Assembly: GCF_030373265.1 (NCBI RefSeq)
Contig: NZ_JAUCZC010000007.1
Coordinates: forward strand, 1 to 64,000
DNA: 64,000 nucleotides
Reading direction: 5' to 3'
DNA from: Blastomonas sp.
Lineage (GTDB): Bacteria; Pseudomonadota; Alphaproteobacteria; Sphingomonadales; Sphingomonadaceae
The notes under the pieces were generated by a model. It worked only from the letters and a program-made list of their open reading frames with translations, was not told where the DNA came from and did no database searches. The translations under genes were made by a program, and so were the position numbers. Positions 27,734 through 39,538 of the stretch are shown here, one piece after another. The first letter of the stretch is position 1, and each line of letters starts with the position of its first letter.

Positions 27734-29143
27734 TCAGTCCGTCCCAGCCATCAGCGTGCGCACATCGGCGATGCGCCCGGTGATCGCGGCAGCCGCAGCG
27801 CTCGCCGGGCTCATCAGGTGCGTGCGCCCGCCCTGCCCCTGCCGTCCCTCGAAATTGCGGTTGCTGGTCGAGGCGCAGCGCTCGCCTGGCGCCAGGCGGT
27901 CGTCGTTCATCGCCACACACATCGAACAGCCCGCATCGCGCCACTCGAACCCGGCGGCGCGAAAGATATTGGCAAGGCCCTCGGCCTCCGCCTGCATTCC
28001 GGTCGCCGCCGATCCCGGCACCACCATCGCGCGAACGCCGCCCGCGACCTTGCGACCTTCCACGATGCCGGCGGCGATCCGCAGATCCTCGATGCGCGAA
28101 TTGGTGCACGAACCGATGAACACGCGGTCGATGGGGATATCGGCCAGTGCCATTCCGGGGGCCAGCCCCATATAGTCGAGCGCACGCTTGATCTGGGCCT
28201 GCGCCTCAGGTGCGGCGCGGTCAGGGTCGGGAACATGACCCGAAACGGGCACGCCCTGATCCGGGCTGGTCCCCCAGGTCACATGAGGCTCGATCGCGGA
28301 GACGTCGAACGTCACAACGCGGTCAAAGGTCGCACCGGCATCGCTGCAAAGGCTGCGCCAATAGCCCACCGCGCGGTCCCAGTCGGCGCCCTTCGGCGCG
28401 CCGGCGCGGCCCTCCAGATAGGTAAAGGTGGTCTCATCGGGACCGATTAGTCCGACCCGGCTGCCCGCCTCGATCGTCATGTTGCACAACGTCATCCGCC
28501 CCGCCATGTCGAGCGCGGCGACGACCGGCCCGGCATATTCCACCGCAAAGCCGCGCGCGCCCTGCGCGCCGATCCGCGCGATCAGCGCCAGCGCGATGTC
28601 CTTGGCCGACGCCCAGACCGGAAGCTGGCCCTGCAGGTCCACCCGCATCGTGGCCGTGCGCTTCTGGACAAGGCACTGGGTCGCCATGACGGTGCCGCAC
28701 TCGGTCGCACCGATCCCGAAGGCGAGCGCACCGAAAGCGCCGTGCGTGGTGGTGTGGCTGTCGCCGCACACCAGCGTGATGCCAGGCAAGGTGAAGCCCT
28801 GCTCGGGCCCGATGACATGCACGATGCCATGCCCGGCTCCGCTCAACGGGTGATAGCGCACGCCGAAATCGCGGGCGTTGCCTTCGAGTTCGGCGATCTG
28901 TGCGGCGGCCACGGGATCGGCGGCGGGGCGGTCGCGCATGCGTGTCGGCACGGCATGATCGGCGACCGCCAGATGGGTTGCGGGCCGTCTGAGATCGCGT
29001 CCGGTATCGGCCAGCGCGCGGAATGCCTGCGGGCTGCTGACCTCGTGGACCAATTGCCGGTCGATATAGAGCAGGTCTTCGCCGCCCTCGCCCGCCCTGA
29101 CGACATGGCTGTCCCAGAGCTTGTCATACAGCGTACGGCGCAT
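27734..29143 (-). CDS. 3-isopropylmalate dehydratase large subunit-like (LeuC family)
   Basis: [58 protein letters not shown]. Confidence 0.9.
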   Translation of the reverse strand: MRRTLYDKLWDSHVVRAGEGGEDLLYIDRQLVHEVSSPQAFRALADTGRDLRRPATHLAVADHAVPTRMRDRPAADPVAAAQIAELEGNARDFGVRYHPLSGAGHGIVHVIGPEQGFTLPGITLVCGDSHTTTHGAFGALAFGIGATECGTVMATQCLVQKRTATMRVDLQGQLPVWASAKDIALALIARIGAQGARGFAVEYAGPVVAALDMAGRMTLCNMTIEAGSRVGLIGPDETTFTYLEGRAGAPKGADWDRAVGYWRSLCSDAGATFDRVVTFDVSAIEPHVTWGTSPDQGVPVSGHVPDPDRAAPEAQAQIKRALDYMGLAPGMALADIPIDRVFIGSCTNSRIEDLRIAAGIVEGRKVAGGVRAMVVPGSAATGMQAEAEGLANIFRAAGFEWRDAGCSMCVAMNDDRLAPGERCASTSNRNFEGRQGQGGRTHLMSPASAAAAAITGRIADVRTLMAGTD

Positions 29144-29164
29144 CGGATCAGCCAGCCGCTTCGG

Positions 29165-29566
29165 TCAAGGCACAGGCTTTTTGAGATAGACGATCAAGGC
29201 CTTGCGATCGGCCGGTTTCGCCAGCCCGGCAAAGGCCATCGACGTGCCGGGGACAACCGCCTGCGGCCGCTGCAGCCAGGCATCGAGCGTGGCCTCGTTC
29301 CACACCACAGCAGAGCTCTTCATCGCAGGCGAATATTTGAATGCCGCCACTGCGCCAGCCTTGCGCCCCACGATGCCTTGCAGATGCGGGCCGATCTTGG
29401 CCGGTCCGGCTGCCGTCATCGCATGGCAGGCGGCACAACGCAGGAACAGCCGCTTGCCCAGCGCTGCCTCGCTCGTGGCCGCAGGGGCTGCAGCCAAAGG
29501 CGAGCCGGTCAGGGGCAGTACGGCTGCAAACGCAATGGCGAGCATCACGGAGAAGACGGTTTTCAT
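29165..29566 (-). CDS. secreted class I cytochrome c
   Basis: Signal peptide MKTVFSVMLAIAFAAVLPLTGSPLAAA; LRCAACHAM, ..PGTSMAFAGL.. Confidence 0.9.
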   Translation of the reverse strand: MKTVFSVMLAIAFAAVLPLTGSPLAAAPAATSEAALGKRLFLRCAACHAMTAAGPAKIGPHLQGIVGRKAGAVAAFKYSPAMKSSAVVWNEATLDAWLQRPQAVVPGTSMAFAGLAKPADRKALIVYLKKPVP

Positions 29567-29650
29567 GGAGACCTCGCTCAGACGGATCACGATAACAGAT
29601 CGTGCCGTGGTCGCAGCGTCTCGGCAAGAGAGCAGCCGGCGTCGCCATGG

Positions 29651-29667
29651 TATCCGCCAGCCGGATA
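29651..29667. promoter_or_regulatory. operator copy 11, perfect palindrome TATCCG-CCAGC-CGGATA, upstream of cytochrome c-leuCD unit
   Basis: 85 bp upstream of cytochrome c start 29566. Confidence 0.82.
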
Positions 29668-29691
29668 ACCCGGGGCTCTAGCGGACAGGCG

Positions 29692-29904
29692 TCAGGATGT
29701 CTTGCGCAGCGCCTCGGGCTTGTGTGCGGCCTTCTTGCCGGATTTCTCGCTCTTGACGATGAATTGCGGGTCGTCCTTCGATGCCGCCACCTTGTGACCC
29801 TTGATATGCGTCGGGCTGGTCTGCTTCTTTTCGACGACGCCACGGGTTTTGCCCTGGCTCGTCTCCCATTCGACATGATCGCCCTTGTGCAGGTCCTTCG
29901 CCAT
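29692..29904 (-). CDS. DUF2945 domain-containing protein
   Basis: MAKDLHKGDHVEWETSQGKTRGVVEKK...TSPTHIKGHKVAASKDDPQFIVKSEKSGKKAAHKP. Confidence 0.85.
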   Translation of the reverse strand: MAKDLHKGDHVEWETSQGKTRGVVEKKQTSPTHIKGHKVAASKDDPQFIVKSEKSGKKAAHKPEALRKTS

Positions 29905-29987
29905 CGTCTTCTCCTATCACCGCAATAGCGCGAGCCGGGCCGCTTGGTTCCCCCGCCTGCCTGTTCCCGCCGCGCGGTCTCGACACG

Positions 29988-31751
29988 CTAGAACCGGAGG
30001 TTCCACGCGAGCGCAAAGGAGAGTCCATCATCCTGCAGATCGCGGTCGCCGCTGACAGGCGCATCGATCAAGGCATGGCCGTAGGTAAGGCGAGCAGAGA
30101 GCTGGGGCGACGGGGTCCAGCTCAACTGCGCGCCGATGCTGGCGATCTCGCCGGGAACGGGCTGGAAAGCCCGATCGGCGTTGCGCACCACCGCGCCATC
30201 GGCGAACACGGCGGGGGTGAAGGTGCCCCACCGCAGCCCCAGCGCGCCTTTTGCGCCTGTCCCCAGCACCAGCGGACGCGCCAGCTCCACCGACCCGGTG
30301 ACCCCTCGGTCGGCGAGCAGCAGGCTCTCGCGATAGCCACGCACGCTCTGGCTACCACCGGCAACGAAGCGCTCGCCCGCATACAGCGCGCCTTCGCCAT
30401 ATTGCCCGGCGAGTCGCGCGCGCAGCTCGAAGCCGCTGCGGCCCAGTCGGCGCGCATGGCTGATCTGGCCCGTCCAGCTTCTGAAGTTGGGCGATGGTGC
30501 CGCGATGCCGATCACGTCCGAGCGGCTGCCCTCGAGCCCTTGCGTGAAGCGGACCTGCGCGATCCACACCGTCGCCGAGCTGCGCCGGGTCCAGTCTGCG
30601 CCAAGCCGGAGCGCGGTATATTCCGCCAAGCCGCGCACCGACCCCGGGCTGAATGAAAAGGGCTGGCCGAGCAGGAAGGTGCGGGTTTCGCGGTGAATGA
30701 TCCCGGCGCGCAGCATCACCGCCTGCGCGCTGGCCTCTGCCTGCCCATCGCTGGAAGCGGGCGTCAACGGCCGCTGCCAGACGGTGAGGCCGAAGCCGCC
30801 TTCGACGAACCAGTCGCGCGCGCGAATATTGAGGTTGCGCAACGGCGCATCGACCACCGCCGCTCGGTTGTAGCCGGCGCGCAGGTCCAGCGTCATTGCA
30901 GGGTCAATGAACGGCGCGGCATAGTCCGCCAAGATGTCGGGCCGCCCGGCGGTGAGACCGGCGTCGAGCGCGATCCGGTCGCCCGGCATCAGCGCATTGC
31001 GCACACTGAACCCGGTGCCGAAGCGCAGCCCCCCGACGGCGGGCGAGCGGCTGTTGGCGATGCTCGCCTGCACCGCAAAGCGCGGCGCCGGATCGACCAG
31101 CAGCGACAGCCGTGCCTCGCCGGGTTGCGTGCCGGGCTGCAAATCGGCCTTGACCGTGGCGATGGCGTCATCGGCAGCGAGGCCGCGGAAATCGCGTTCG
31201 ATGGCCAGGCCGTTGAGTGGCAGCCTGCGAATCGACGGCATGCGTCCGAGGACATAGGCCTCGCTCAGACCGCGGCTGTGGCCGTCCTGCCACTCGACCG
31301 CGGCACCGCCCGGTGCCAGCCCGCCGGCGACCAGGCGCAGCACCAGCGCCGAGCCATGTCCGGTCGCATCGGTCACAGGATCGATCAGCACGCCTGAATT
31401 GACAAAGCCGTTGCGGACATAGGCGAGGCTGATCTGCTGGACGACCGCCGCAATCCGGTCGAGCGGCACTGGCGCGCCGAGCAGGCCATTGGCGGCAACC
31501 TGCTGGCGCACCCATTCGGCGTCGAGCCTGTCGCCCTTGCGATAGCGGACCGCAAATCCGCCAAAGTCGAGACCATCGCTGTCCGCCGTCGCGATCGCGG
31601 TCACCGCCTCGTCGGCGCGCACCTCGACCGAGCAGAAGCTGACGATCCCGGATTCCGCCGACATCGGCGCAGGTTCGCACGGTGGCGCCACCGGGTGTGT
31701 CACCGGTTGCGCGGCCTGCAACGCCAGCATCAGGACGAAGTTCAACGGCAT
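29988..31751 (-). CDS. TpsB-type outer-membrane translocator (ShlB/FhaC/HecB family)
   Basis: POTRA-like N-terminus then beta-barrel with SVRGYRESLLLADRGVTGSVEL...; start at MPLNFVLMLA; overlaps upstream tpsA. Confidence 0.85.
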   Translation of the reverse strand: MPLNFVLMLALQAAQPVTHPVAPPCEPAPMSAESGIVSFCSVEVRADEAVTAIATADSDGLDFGGFAVRYRKGDRLDAEWVRQQVAANGLLGAPVPLDRIAAVVQQISLAYVRNGFVNSGVLIDPVTDATGHGSALVLRLVAGGLAPGGAAVEWQDGHSRGLSEAYVLGRMPSIRRLPLNGLAIERDFRGLAADDAIATVKADLQPGTQPGEARLSLLVDPAPRFAVQASIANSRSPAVGGLRFGTGFSVRNALMPGDRIALDAGLTAGRPDILADYAAPFIDPAMTLDLRAGYNRAAVVDAPLRNLNIRARDWFVEGGFGLTVWQRPLTPASSDGQAEASAQAVMLRAGIIHRETRTFLLGQPFSFSPGSVRGLAEYTALRLGADWTRRSSATVWIAQVRFTQGLEGSRSDVIGIAAPSPNFRSWTGQISHARRLGRSGFELRARLAGQYGEGALYAGERFVAGGSQSVRGYRESLLLADRGVTGSVELARPLVLGTGAKGALGLRWGTFTPAVFADGAVVRNADRAFQPVPGEIASIGAQLSWTPSPQLSARLTYGHALIDAPVSGDRDLQDDGLSFALAWNLRF

Positions 31752-34462
31752 CCCCCGGCGACGCCATCGCCATTTTCCAGCGCCAGCGGGCCAACGGCAT
31801 CGATCGCAAGCCGGCTGACCGATCCGCTGCTGCGCGCCGCGCGGCACTGGCCTGCAAGCACGCCTGCTGCGTCTCCGAAGCTGACGTCGGGCGTATCGAT
31901 CCCGCTGCTGACATTGCCGACCTGGCTGTCGACCACCAGATCGCCATCGACCAGCAAGAGGTTGCTGTTGTCGGCCGAGCGGATGAAGAAATCGGTGGCA
32001 AGCTGCACGTTCGCCCCGCGCTGCTGCCCCAGCGCCTCGATCCGCGCGCCATCGGCGATCAGCGCATAGGGGCGGCTGATGCTGATCCGTCCGCCGGTGC
32101 CCGGACCCGACGAGGTGGCGATCACCGCCGGGTTCGCCCCGCCGGCCAGTCTGAGCAGGCCGGTGTCCGGCAGCGCCAGCTCGATCTGCCCCGCAGCGCC
32201 GAGCATCGAACTGGTGGTGATCGTGCCGCCCGGCCCCAAGGTGATGCGTGGCGCGGAGACGGCGATATTGCCTGCTGCCCCGCCTGTGCTGGCCATTGCG
32301 CCGTTGGTGCTGGCGATCTGGCTAGCGGTGACCGTGATGGAATCTTCGGCCAACAGCACGATATTTCCAGCGGTGATTGCGTTCTGCGAGCCGGTCGTCA
32401 CCTGCGCCCCGTCGGCGAGCGCGATATCGCGTCCAATCAGCACCACCGTTCCGGCCTGCCCCGGCGCCAGGCTGGAGGCATCCGAGCTGATCCGGCTGCC
32501 CTGCCCCAGCATGATCCGCTCCGCCAGCAAGGTCACCGCGCCCGCATCGCCAAAGCCTTCGGTCGCTGTCGAGATCGTCCCGTCCGTGACTGCCAGCAAC
32601 TGGCCTGCATCGATGGCAATCGTGCCCGCCCGGCCCGGGCCCGGCGTGACGATGAACGAGCCTCTTTCCTCATCGAACAGGTTGAGCGACAGCGCCGCCG
32701 ATGAAATGCTGCCGCCATCCGCGATCGTCATCTGGTCTGCGCGAATGACGATGTCGCCGGCATTGCCGAAGCTGGTGGAAGAGGTCGAGATGCCGGTGCC
32801 CCTGCCGATGACATCGAGCTTCCCGGTTTCGATCAGGATCCGGCCCGCGGACCCTGTATAATCGTTGATGTCCTCGATTTCCTGGGGCCGCGGGATCCGT
32901 GTCTCGGACGATATCGTGGGGCCGCCGATATTGTTGATCATCCGGATCGCGCCTGCACGAATGGAAATCGCTCCCGCGTCGCCCAGCCCCTCGCTGATCG
33001 ACTGGATGCCGCCAAAGCCATCCAGTTCGAGCAATCCGCCGACCGTGATGTCGATCGGCCCAGCCGCAGTCGCGGTTTCGGTACGCGTGGATATCCGACC
33101 CAATGTGATCTTCATCGAGCCAGCACGGATCGTGATCGATCCCGGACCAGATGCATTCGGGGCCTGATTTTCGGCCAGGATTAGCCCGGTGGTATCCATG
33201 AAAAGTCGACCAGCATCGATGACGATGTTGCCCGTCGTGCCCACGGGCTGCCCATCGGAATCGGACAGAGTGGTGCTGATCAGACCGATCTCGACGATCT
33301 CTACCAGATCTGCGCGGACGTGGATGTTCCCGACCGACCGGCCAGGTGCCGAGCTGCCGCGCGCCTCAATATTGCCGCCTTCGACCAGCAGATGCTGCGC
33401 GTTGAGCCGGATGGAACCGCCGCCACCTTCGATGGTGCTCACAATGCTAATGGAGCCCATTGGTCTAACAATGATCTGGTTCGCATCGATGTGCATGTCA
33501 CCGCCGAGCTCGTCGACACCCGGCAGGCTGGCAACCCTTAGATCGCCGTCGACTACCTCAAGCCGGTTGGCCACCACCCGCAAAGCGGGGCTTGGCGATT
33601 GCTGCGCGAGGACCTCGATCGTTCCACGATCCGCGAGCAGGATTTCGCCAGCCGCTAGGTCAAGGCGACCGCCTCCCTCACCATCCGCGAGAATCGACCC
33701 GCCGAAAATCAGGATGCTGCCGCTCAAAGCCGTGGAGGTCATGCCTGGGCCCAATGGCAGATCGGTCACACCACCGCCCACAGCGGCGACAGACATCCGT
33801 TCGGCGGTGACGAAGGTATCGAACACGACGATGTCGCTGGCGCTGAGCGTCAGATGTCCAGCGCGAATGCCGAAGATGAAATCATCCGACGCGTCGAGCC
33901 TTGTGGTGAAAATCGGCTGGTTGTTGCCCAGAAACCCGAAGCGCGCAGGTGCTGCCATGCTGAAGGACGATCCCGATGCGGTGCCGCTGACCAGCACACT
34001 GCCATCGGCAAAACCGAGCTGGTGCGCGGTCGAGAAGTGCGCGGTGCCGCCGACATCGACAAAGGCGCCATCACCGAAGATGATGCCCGCCGGGTTCAGA
34101 AAGAAGAAATCCGCCCCCGGCATCGCGCTCGCATCGATCGTGCCGCCGATGAACGAGCCCTCGCCGCCGGTGACGCGGTTGATGACGTTGCGGATGGTGA
34201 GCGCATCGCTCGCGGTCCAGCGCGCGATATCGCCTTCGGCCAAGCTGAACCGGGCAAAGCTGTGAAAGAGATTGTCGCCAGCGCGTACCCCGCCGCCGAT
34301 CATGGTGACCGCGCCGTCGGCAATCGCGGTTGTGCCGGTGCTGAGCGAGGCGAGGGTATCGGGGTGGATCGCGGTCTGGGTGTCGATCGCCTCCTGCGCG
34401 GCCAGCAGCCCGGCCTGCAGCGCCAGCGCCGACGCGAGCAAAGCGCGGTGGATCGGCCTCAT
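31742..34462 (-). CDS. TpsA-type filamentous haemagglutinin N-domain exoprotein
   Basis: Signal peptide, NVINRVTGGEGSFIGGTI...ADFFFLNPAGIIFGDGAFVDVGGTAHFSTA, repetitive beta-helix. Confidence 0.9.
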   Translation of the reverse strand: MRPIHRALLASALALQAGLLAAQEAIDTQTAIHPDTLASLSTGTTAIADGAVTMIGGGVRAGDNLFHSFARFSLAEGDIARWTASDALTIRNVINRVTGGEGSFIGGTIDASAMPGADFFFLNPAGIIFGDGAFVDVGGTAHFSTAHQLGFADGSVLVSGTASGSSFSMAAPARFGFLGNNQPIFTTRLDASDDFIFGIRAGHLTLSASDIVVFDTFVTAERMSVAAVGGGVTDLPLGPGMTSTALSGSILIFGGSILADGEGGGRLDLAAGEILLADRGTIEVLAQQSPSPALRVVANRLEVVDGDLRVASLPGVDELGGDMHIDANQIIVRPMGSISIVSTIEGGGGSIRLNAQHLLVEGGNIEARGSSAPGRSVGNIHVRADLVEIVEIGLISTTLSDSDGQPVGTTGNIVIDAGRLFMDTTGLILAENQAPNASGPGSITIRAGSMKITLGRISTRTETATAAGPIDITVGGLLELDGFGGIQSISEGLGDAGAISIRAGAIRMINNIGGPTISSETRIPRPQEIEDINDYTGSAGRILIETGKLDVIGRGTGISTSSTSFGNAGDIVIRADQMTIADGGSISSAALSLNLFDEERGSFIVTPGPGRAGTIAIDAGQLLAVTDGTISTATEGFGDAGAVTLLAERIMLGQGSRISSDASSLAPGQAGTVVLIGRDIALADGAQVTTGSQNAITAGNIVLLAEDSITVTASQIASTNGAMASTGGAAGNIAVSAPRITLGPGGTITTSSMLGAAGQIELALPDTGLLRLAGGANPAVIATSSGPGTGGRISISRPYALIADGARIEALGQQRGANVQLATDFFIRSADNSNLLLVDGDLVVDSQVGNVSSGIDTPDVSFGDAAGVLAGQCRAARSSGSVSRLAIDAVGPLALENGDGVAGGCR

Positions 34463-36744
34463 CGCCAGCTCCCCACAAGCGTGAACGCACTCCAGATGCC
34501 CGGATCGGCCCATTGCCCGTCGGCCCCGCGCGCCAGATCGATCTGCGCCAGCTGCAGCGCGCGGGCACGGCCCACGCCTGCGCGATAATGCGTGTAGAAC
34601 GCCTCCATCAAGGCCGCGGTGCCGGCATCATTGACCTCCCACAGCGACGCCAGCGCGCTTGCCGCGCCAGCCTCGACCGCCGCGCCTGCGAGCCCCATCG
34701 CCTGATCATCGTCGCCCACCGCGGTTTCGCAGGCGCTGAGCACCAGCAGCTGCAGCGCTTCGCCGCGAAGCTGGTTGGCGCTGAGCATCGCGCGCAGATC
34801 GGGCAAAGTGATCGCCTCGTTGTCGGCAACGATGAACGAGCGCTCGGTGCGGCCATTGAACGCGGCGTGAGTCGCAAGGTGCAGCACGCTCGCCGGACGC
34901 CGCGCCAGCGCACCCGCGAGCGATGCCCGCGTGAAATCGGTCAGCAACACGCCGTCGTCGCCCGCCGCCATCGTGGCTTCGGCAGCGGTGCCTTCCAGAC
35001 GGGTGAAGCGCCCGACGGCCAGATCCATTTCCTTCTCGAGCGAGGCGGCGATGATCGAGGGGTCGGTGTCGCGCGTTCCTGGCGCGGCAAAGCTCAGCGC
35101 GGGGACGACCGCGAGTTGCACCTTTTCCATGAGGAAGGTGCCTTGGGCATCGATCAGCGCGGCAAAGCTGATCTGGCGCAGCGGCCCATCGGGGACGATG
35201 ACCAGGGTGCCGCCGGGCTGGAGCTTGTCCGCGATCGGAGCGATCAGCGCGGCATACAGCGCTTGCGAAGCCGCCTCCCAGTCGTCGCTTTCGCCGCTCA
35301 GCGATGTCGTCATGCGCTGCGCCAGCGCGGCGATGCTCGCGCGATTGATGCTCCGATCGGGCGGCATCCGGCGATAGCGGCGTTCGCTTTCGCCGCCCGT
35401 GGCATAGAGCAATTCGACCCGGTCCTCGAGCAGCAGCGGGTAGAGCAGCACCTCGCTTGGCTGCAGGTCGGCAGGTGTCACCGGATTGCGCAACGGCACG
35501 CATTCGGCCCCCAGACTGTTCTGCAATTCGGCCGAACGATAGGCCTCGGCGATCCGCTGCGCCTCGCCCAGCGCCGCCGCGTCATCGCCCGCGCCGCCCA
35601 GCGTCGTGCCGATCGCGCGTTCGAACACCGGGCGGACGACCAGATCGAACCGGCTTTCCTCGGTCAGGGGATCGACCGGCATCAGCACGGTGCGAACCCG
35701 CTCCAGCGCGCGATAGGCGGCCAGCACATGCTCGCCCGCACGTCCAGGCTCGGCATCGGCCAGATAGAGCGAATATTGCGGCAGATGCTGCGGCAGCGGC
35801 TGTTGGCTTTCCAGGAACACCGCGCGGCGCAGCAGACCACGCGCAGCCTGTGCATCGCCGCGCGCCAGCGCAATGCGACCGCGAACCGCGGCAAGCGAGG
35901 CGCTGTCGTCCGTGCCCAACGTCGCTGCGAATGCGCGCACGCCGCTGTCGGCCGTCTCGCCGGCGCAAAGTCCGGCATCGCAGGCGAGCATCAGCAACCC
36001 GCGCTGCAGCACCGCACGCTCGGCCACGTCCTGCATTCTGGTGGCGGCGTCCAGTCCCCGCGCGATCGACCCTGCCGCATCGGCTTTGCGCGCCTTTTCC
36101 AGCCGCGCCAGCCGCAGCGCCGCCAGCGCGGTGAGCCGGGGATCGTCCGCCAGCACTGCCCGGTTGAGGGCGCAGGCGAAGGCGGCTTCCAGCCTGCGTG
36201 CCGAAGCCTCGATCGCGCCCTGTACGCCTGCACAACCGGGGATGGCGCGGGCCGCTGTCGAGCGCATTGCCCCCAAGCTGCCGCGCCGGACGCCCGATCC
36301 GCTCGGCGGAGCGCCACCGGCCAGTGCCAGCGCCCCCTCCCACGCGGCCCGCGCGGCGAGCGGCGCATCGCCCGCTGTGTCGGCGAGATCGAGCGCGGTC
36401 CGCAGAAACGCCAAAGCGCGTGCCTGGCTGCCTGCGCGCGCACGGCGCATCGCCTCGCCCGCGATCAGGCAATATTCGGCAAGCTGGCGCGTGTCGGCCG
36501 CAGATACCGTGGCCGCGTCGGCACCCGAACCCAGCAGCAGGTCCAGCGCGGCGTCCGCCCCATCTTCGCCGCTGCGCATCAGCGTGCGCGCGCCGGCGGC
36601 CTGGCCCTGCGGCAGCAGGGTGGCGGTGGTGGCAGTGGGCGGCGCGTCGCATACGACGACCATCTGCGGCATGGCGACGGCAGGCGCCGGGGGCTGCTGC
36701 CCGTTGAGCGCGAGCGCCAACATCCATGTCTGCACAATCGCCAT
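34459..36744 (-). CDS. CHAT-domain (caspase-like) protein with N-terminal signal
   Basis: C-terminal SVLHLATHAAFNGRTERSFIV...LQLLVLSACETAVGDDDQAMGLAGA...ALASLWEVND. Confidence 0.88.
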   Translation of the reverse strand: MAIVQTWMLALALNGQQPPAPAVAMPQMVVVCDAPPTATTATLLPQGQAAGARTLMRSGEDGADAALDLLLGSGADAATVSAADTRQLAEYCLIAGEAMRRARAGSQARALAFLRTALDLADTAGDAPLAARAAWEGALALAGGAPPSGSGVRRGSLGAMRSTAARAIPGCAGVQGAIEASARRLEAAFACALNRAVLADDPRLTALAALRLARLEKARKADAAGSIARGLDAATRMQDVAERAVLQRGLLMLACDAGLCAGETADSGVRAFAATLGTDDSASLAAVRGRIALARGDAQAARGLLRRAVFLESQQPLPQHLPQYSLYLADAEPGRAGEHVLAAYRALERVRTVLMPVDPLTEESRFDLVVRPVFERAIGTTLGGAGDDAAALGEAQRIAEAYRSAELQNSLGAECVPLRNPVTPADLQPSEVLLYPLLLEDRVELLYATGGESERRYRRMPPDRSINRASIAALAQRMTTSLSGESDDWEAASQALYAALIAPIADKLQPGGTLVIVPDGPLRQISFAALIDAQGTFLMEKVQLAVVPALSFAAPGTRDTDPSIIAASLEKEMDLAVGRFTRLEGTAAEATMAAGDDGVLLTDFTRASLAGALARRPASVLHLATHAAFNGRTERSFIVADNEAITLPDLRAMLSANQLRGEALQLLVLSACETAVGDDDQAMGLAGAAVEAGAASALASLWEVNDAGTAALMEAFYTHYRAGVGRARALQLAQIDLARGADGQWADPGIWSAFTLVGSWR

Positions 36745-36834
36745 CGCCCCGGTGCGCGCTCCCTAAACCGCTTGCAGACTAGCGGGTTTTACAAATCGAG
36801 AGAACGGCAAAAACCGAGCACCGAGCGCAAGCGC

Positions 36835-39447
<2,613 letters not shown>

Positions 39448-39499
39448 CCGGGATCAACTAGCGGAGGCTGCACACCGGTGGAAGGGGTGAGCTCTTATT

Positions 39500-39532
39500 A
39501 AATCCTCCCCGAGCTCGTCTCGGGGAGGATTT
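39500..39532. terminator. 14-bp perfect palindromic stem-loop between GMC oxidoreductase and mutS
   Basis: AAATCCTCCCCGAG-CTCGT-CTCGGGGAGGATTT. Confidence 0.65.
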
Positions 39533-39538
39533 GGAATA

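Noticed and set aside
27734-29143. Calling the LeuC/LeuD-like pair the organism's leucine-biosynthetic leuCD
   Set aside because: Not adopted as the primary call because no leuA/leuB is adjacent and the unit carries the catabolic-cluster operator; cannot be settled without the rest of the genome.
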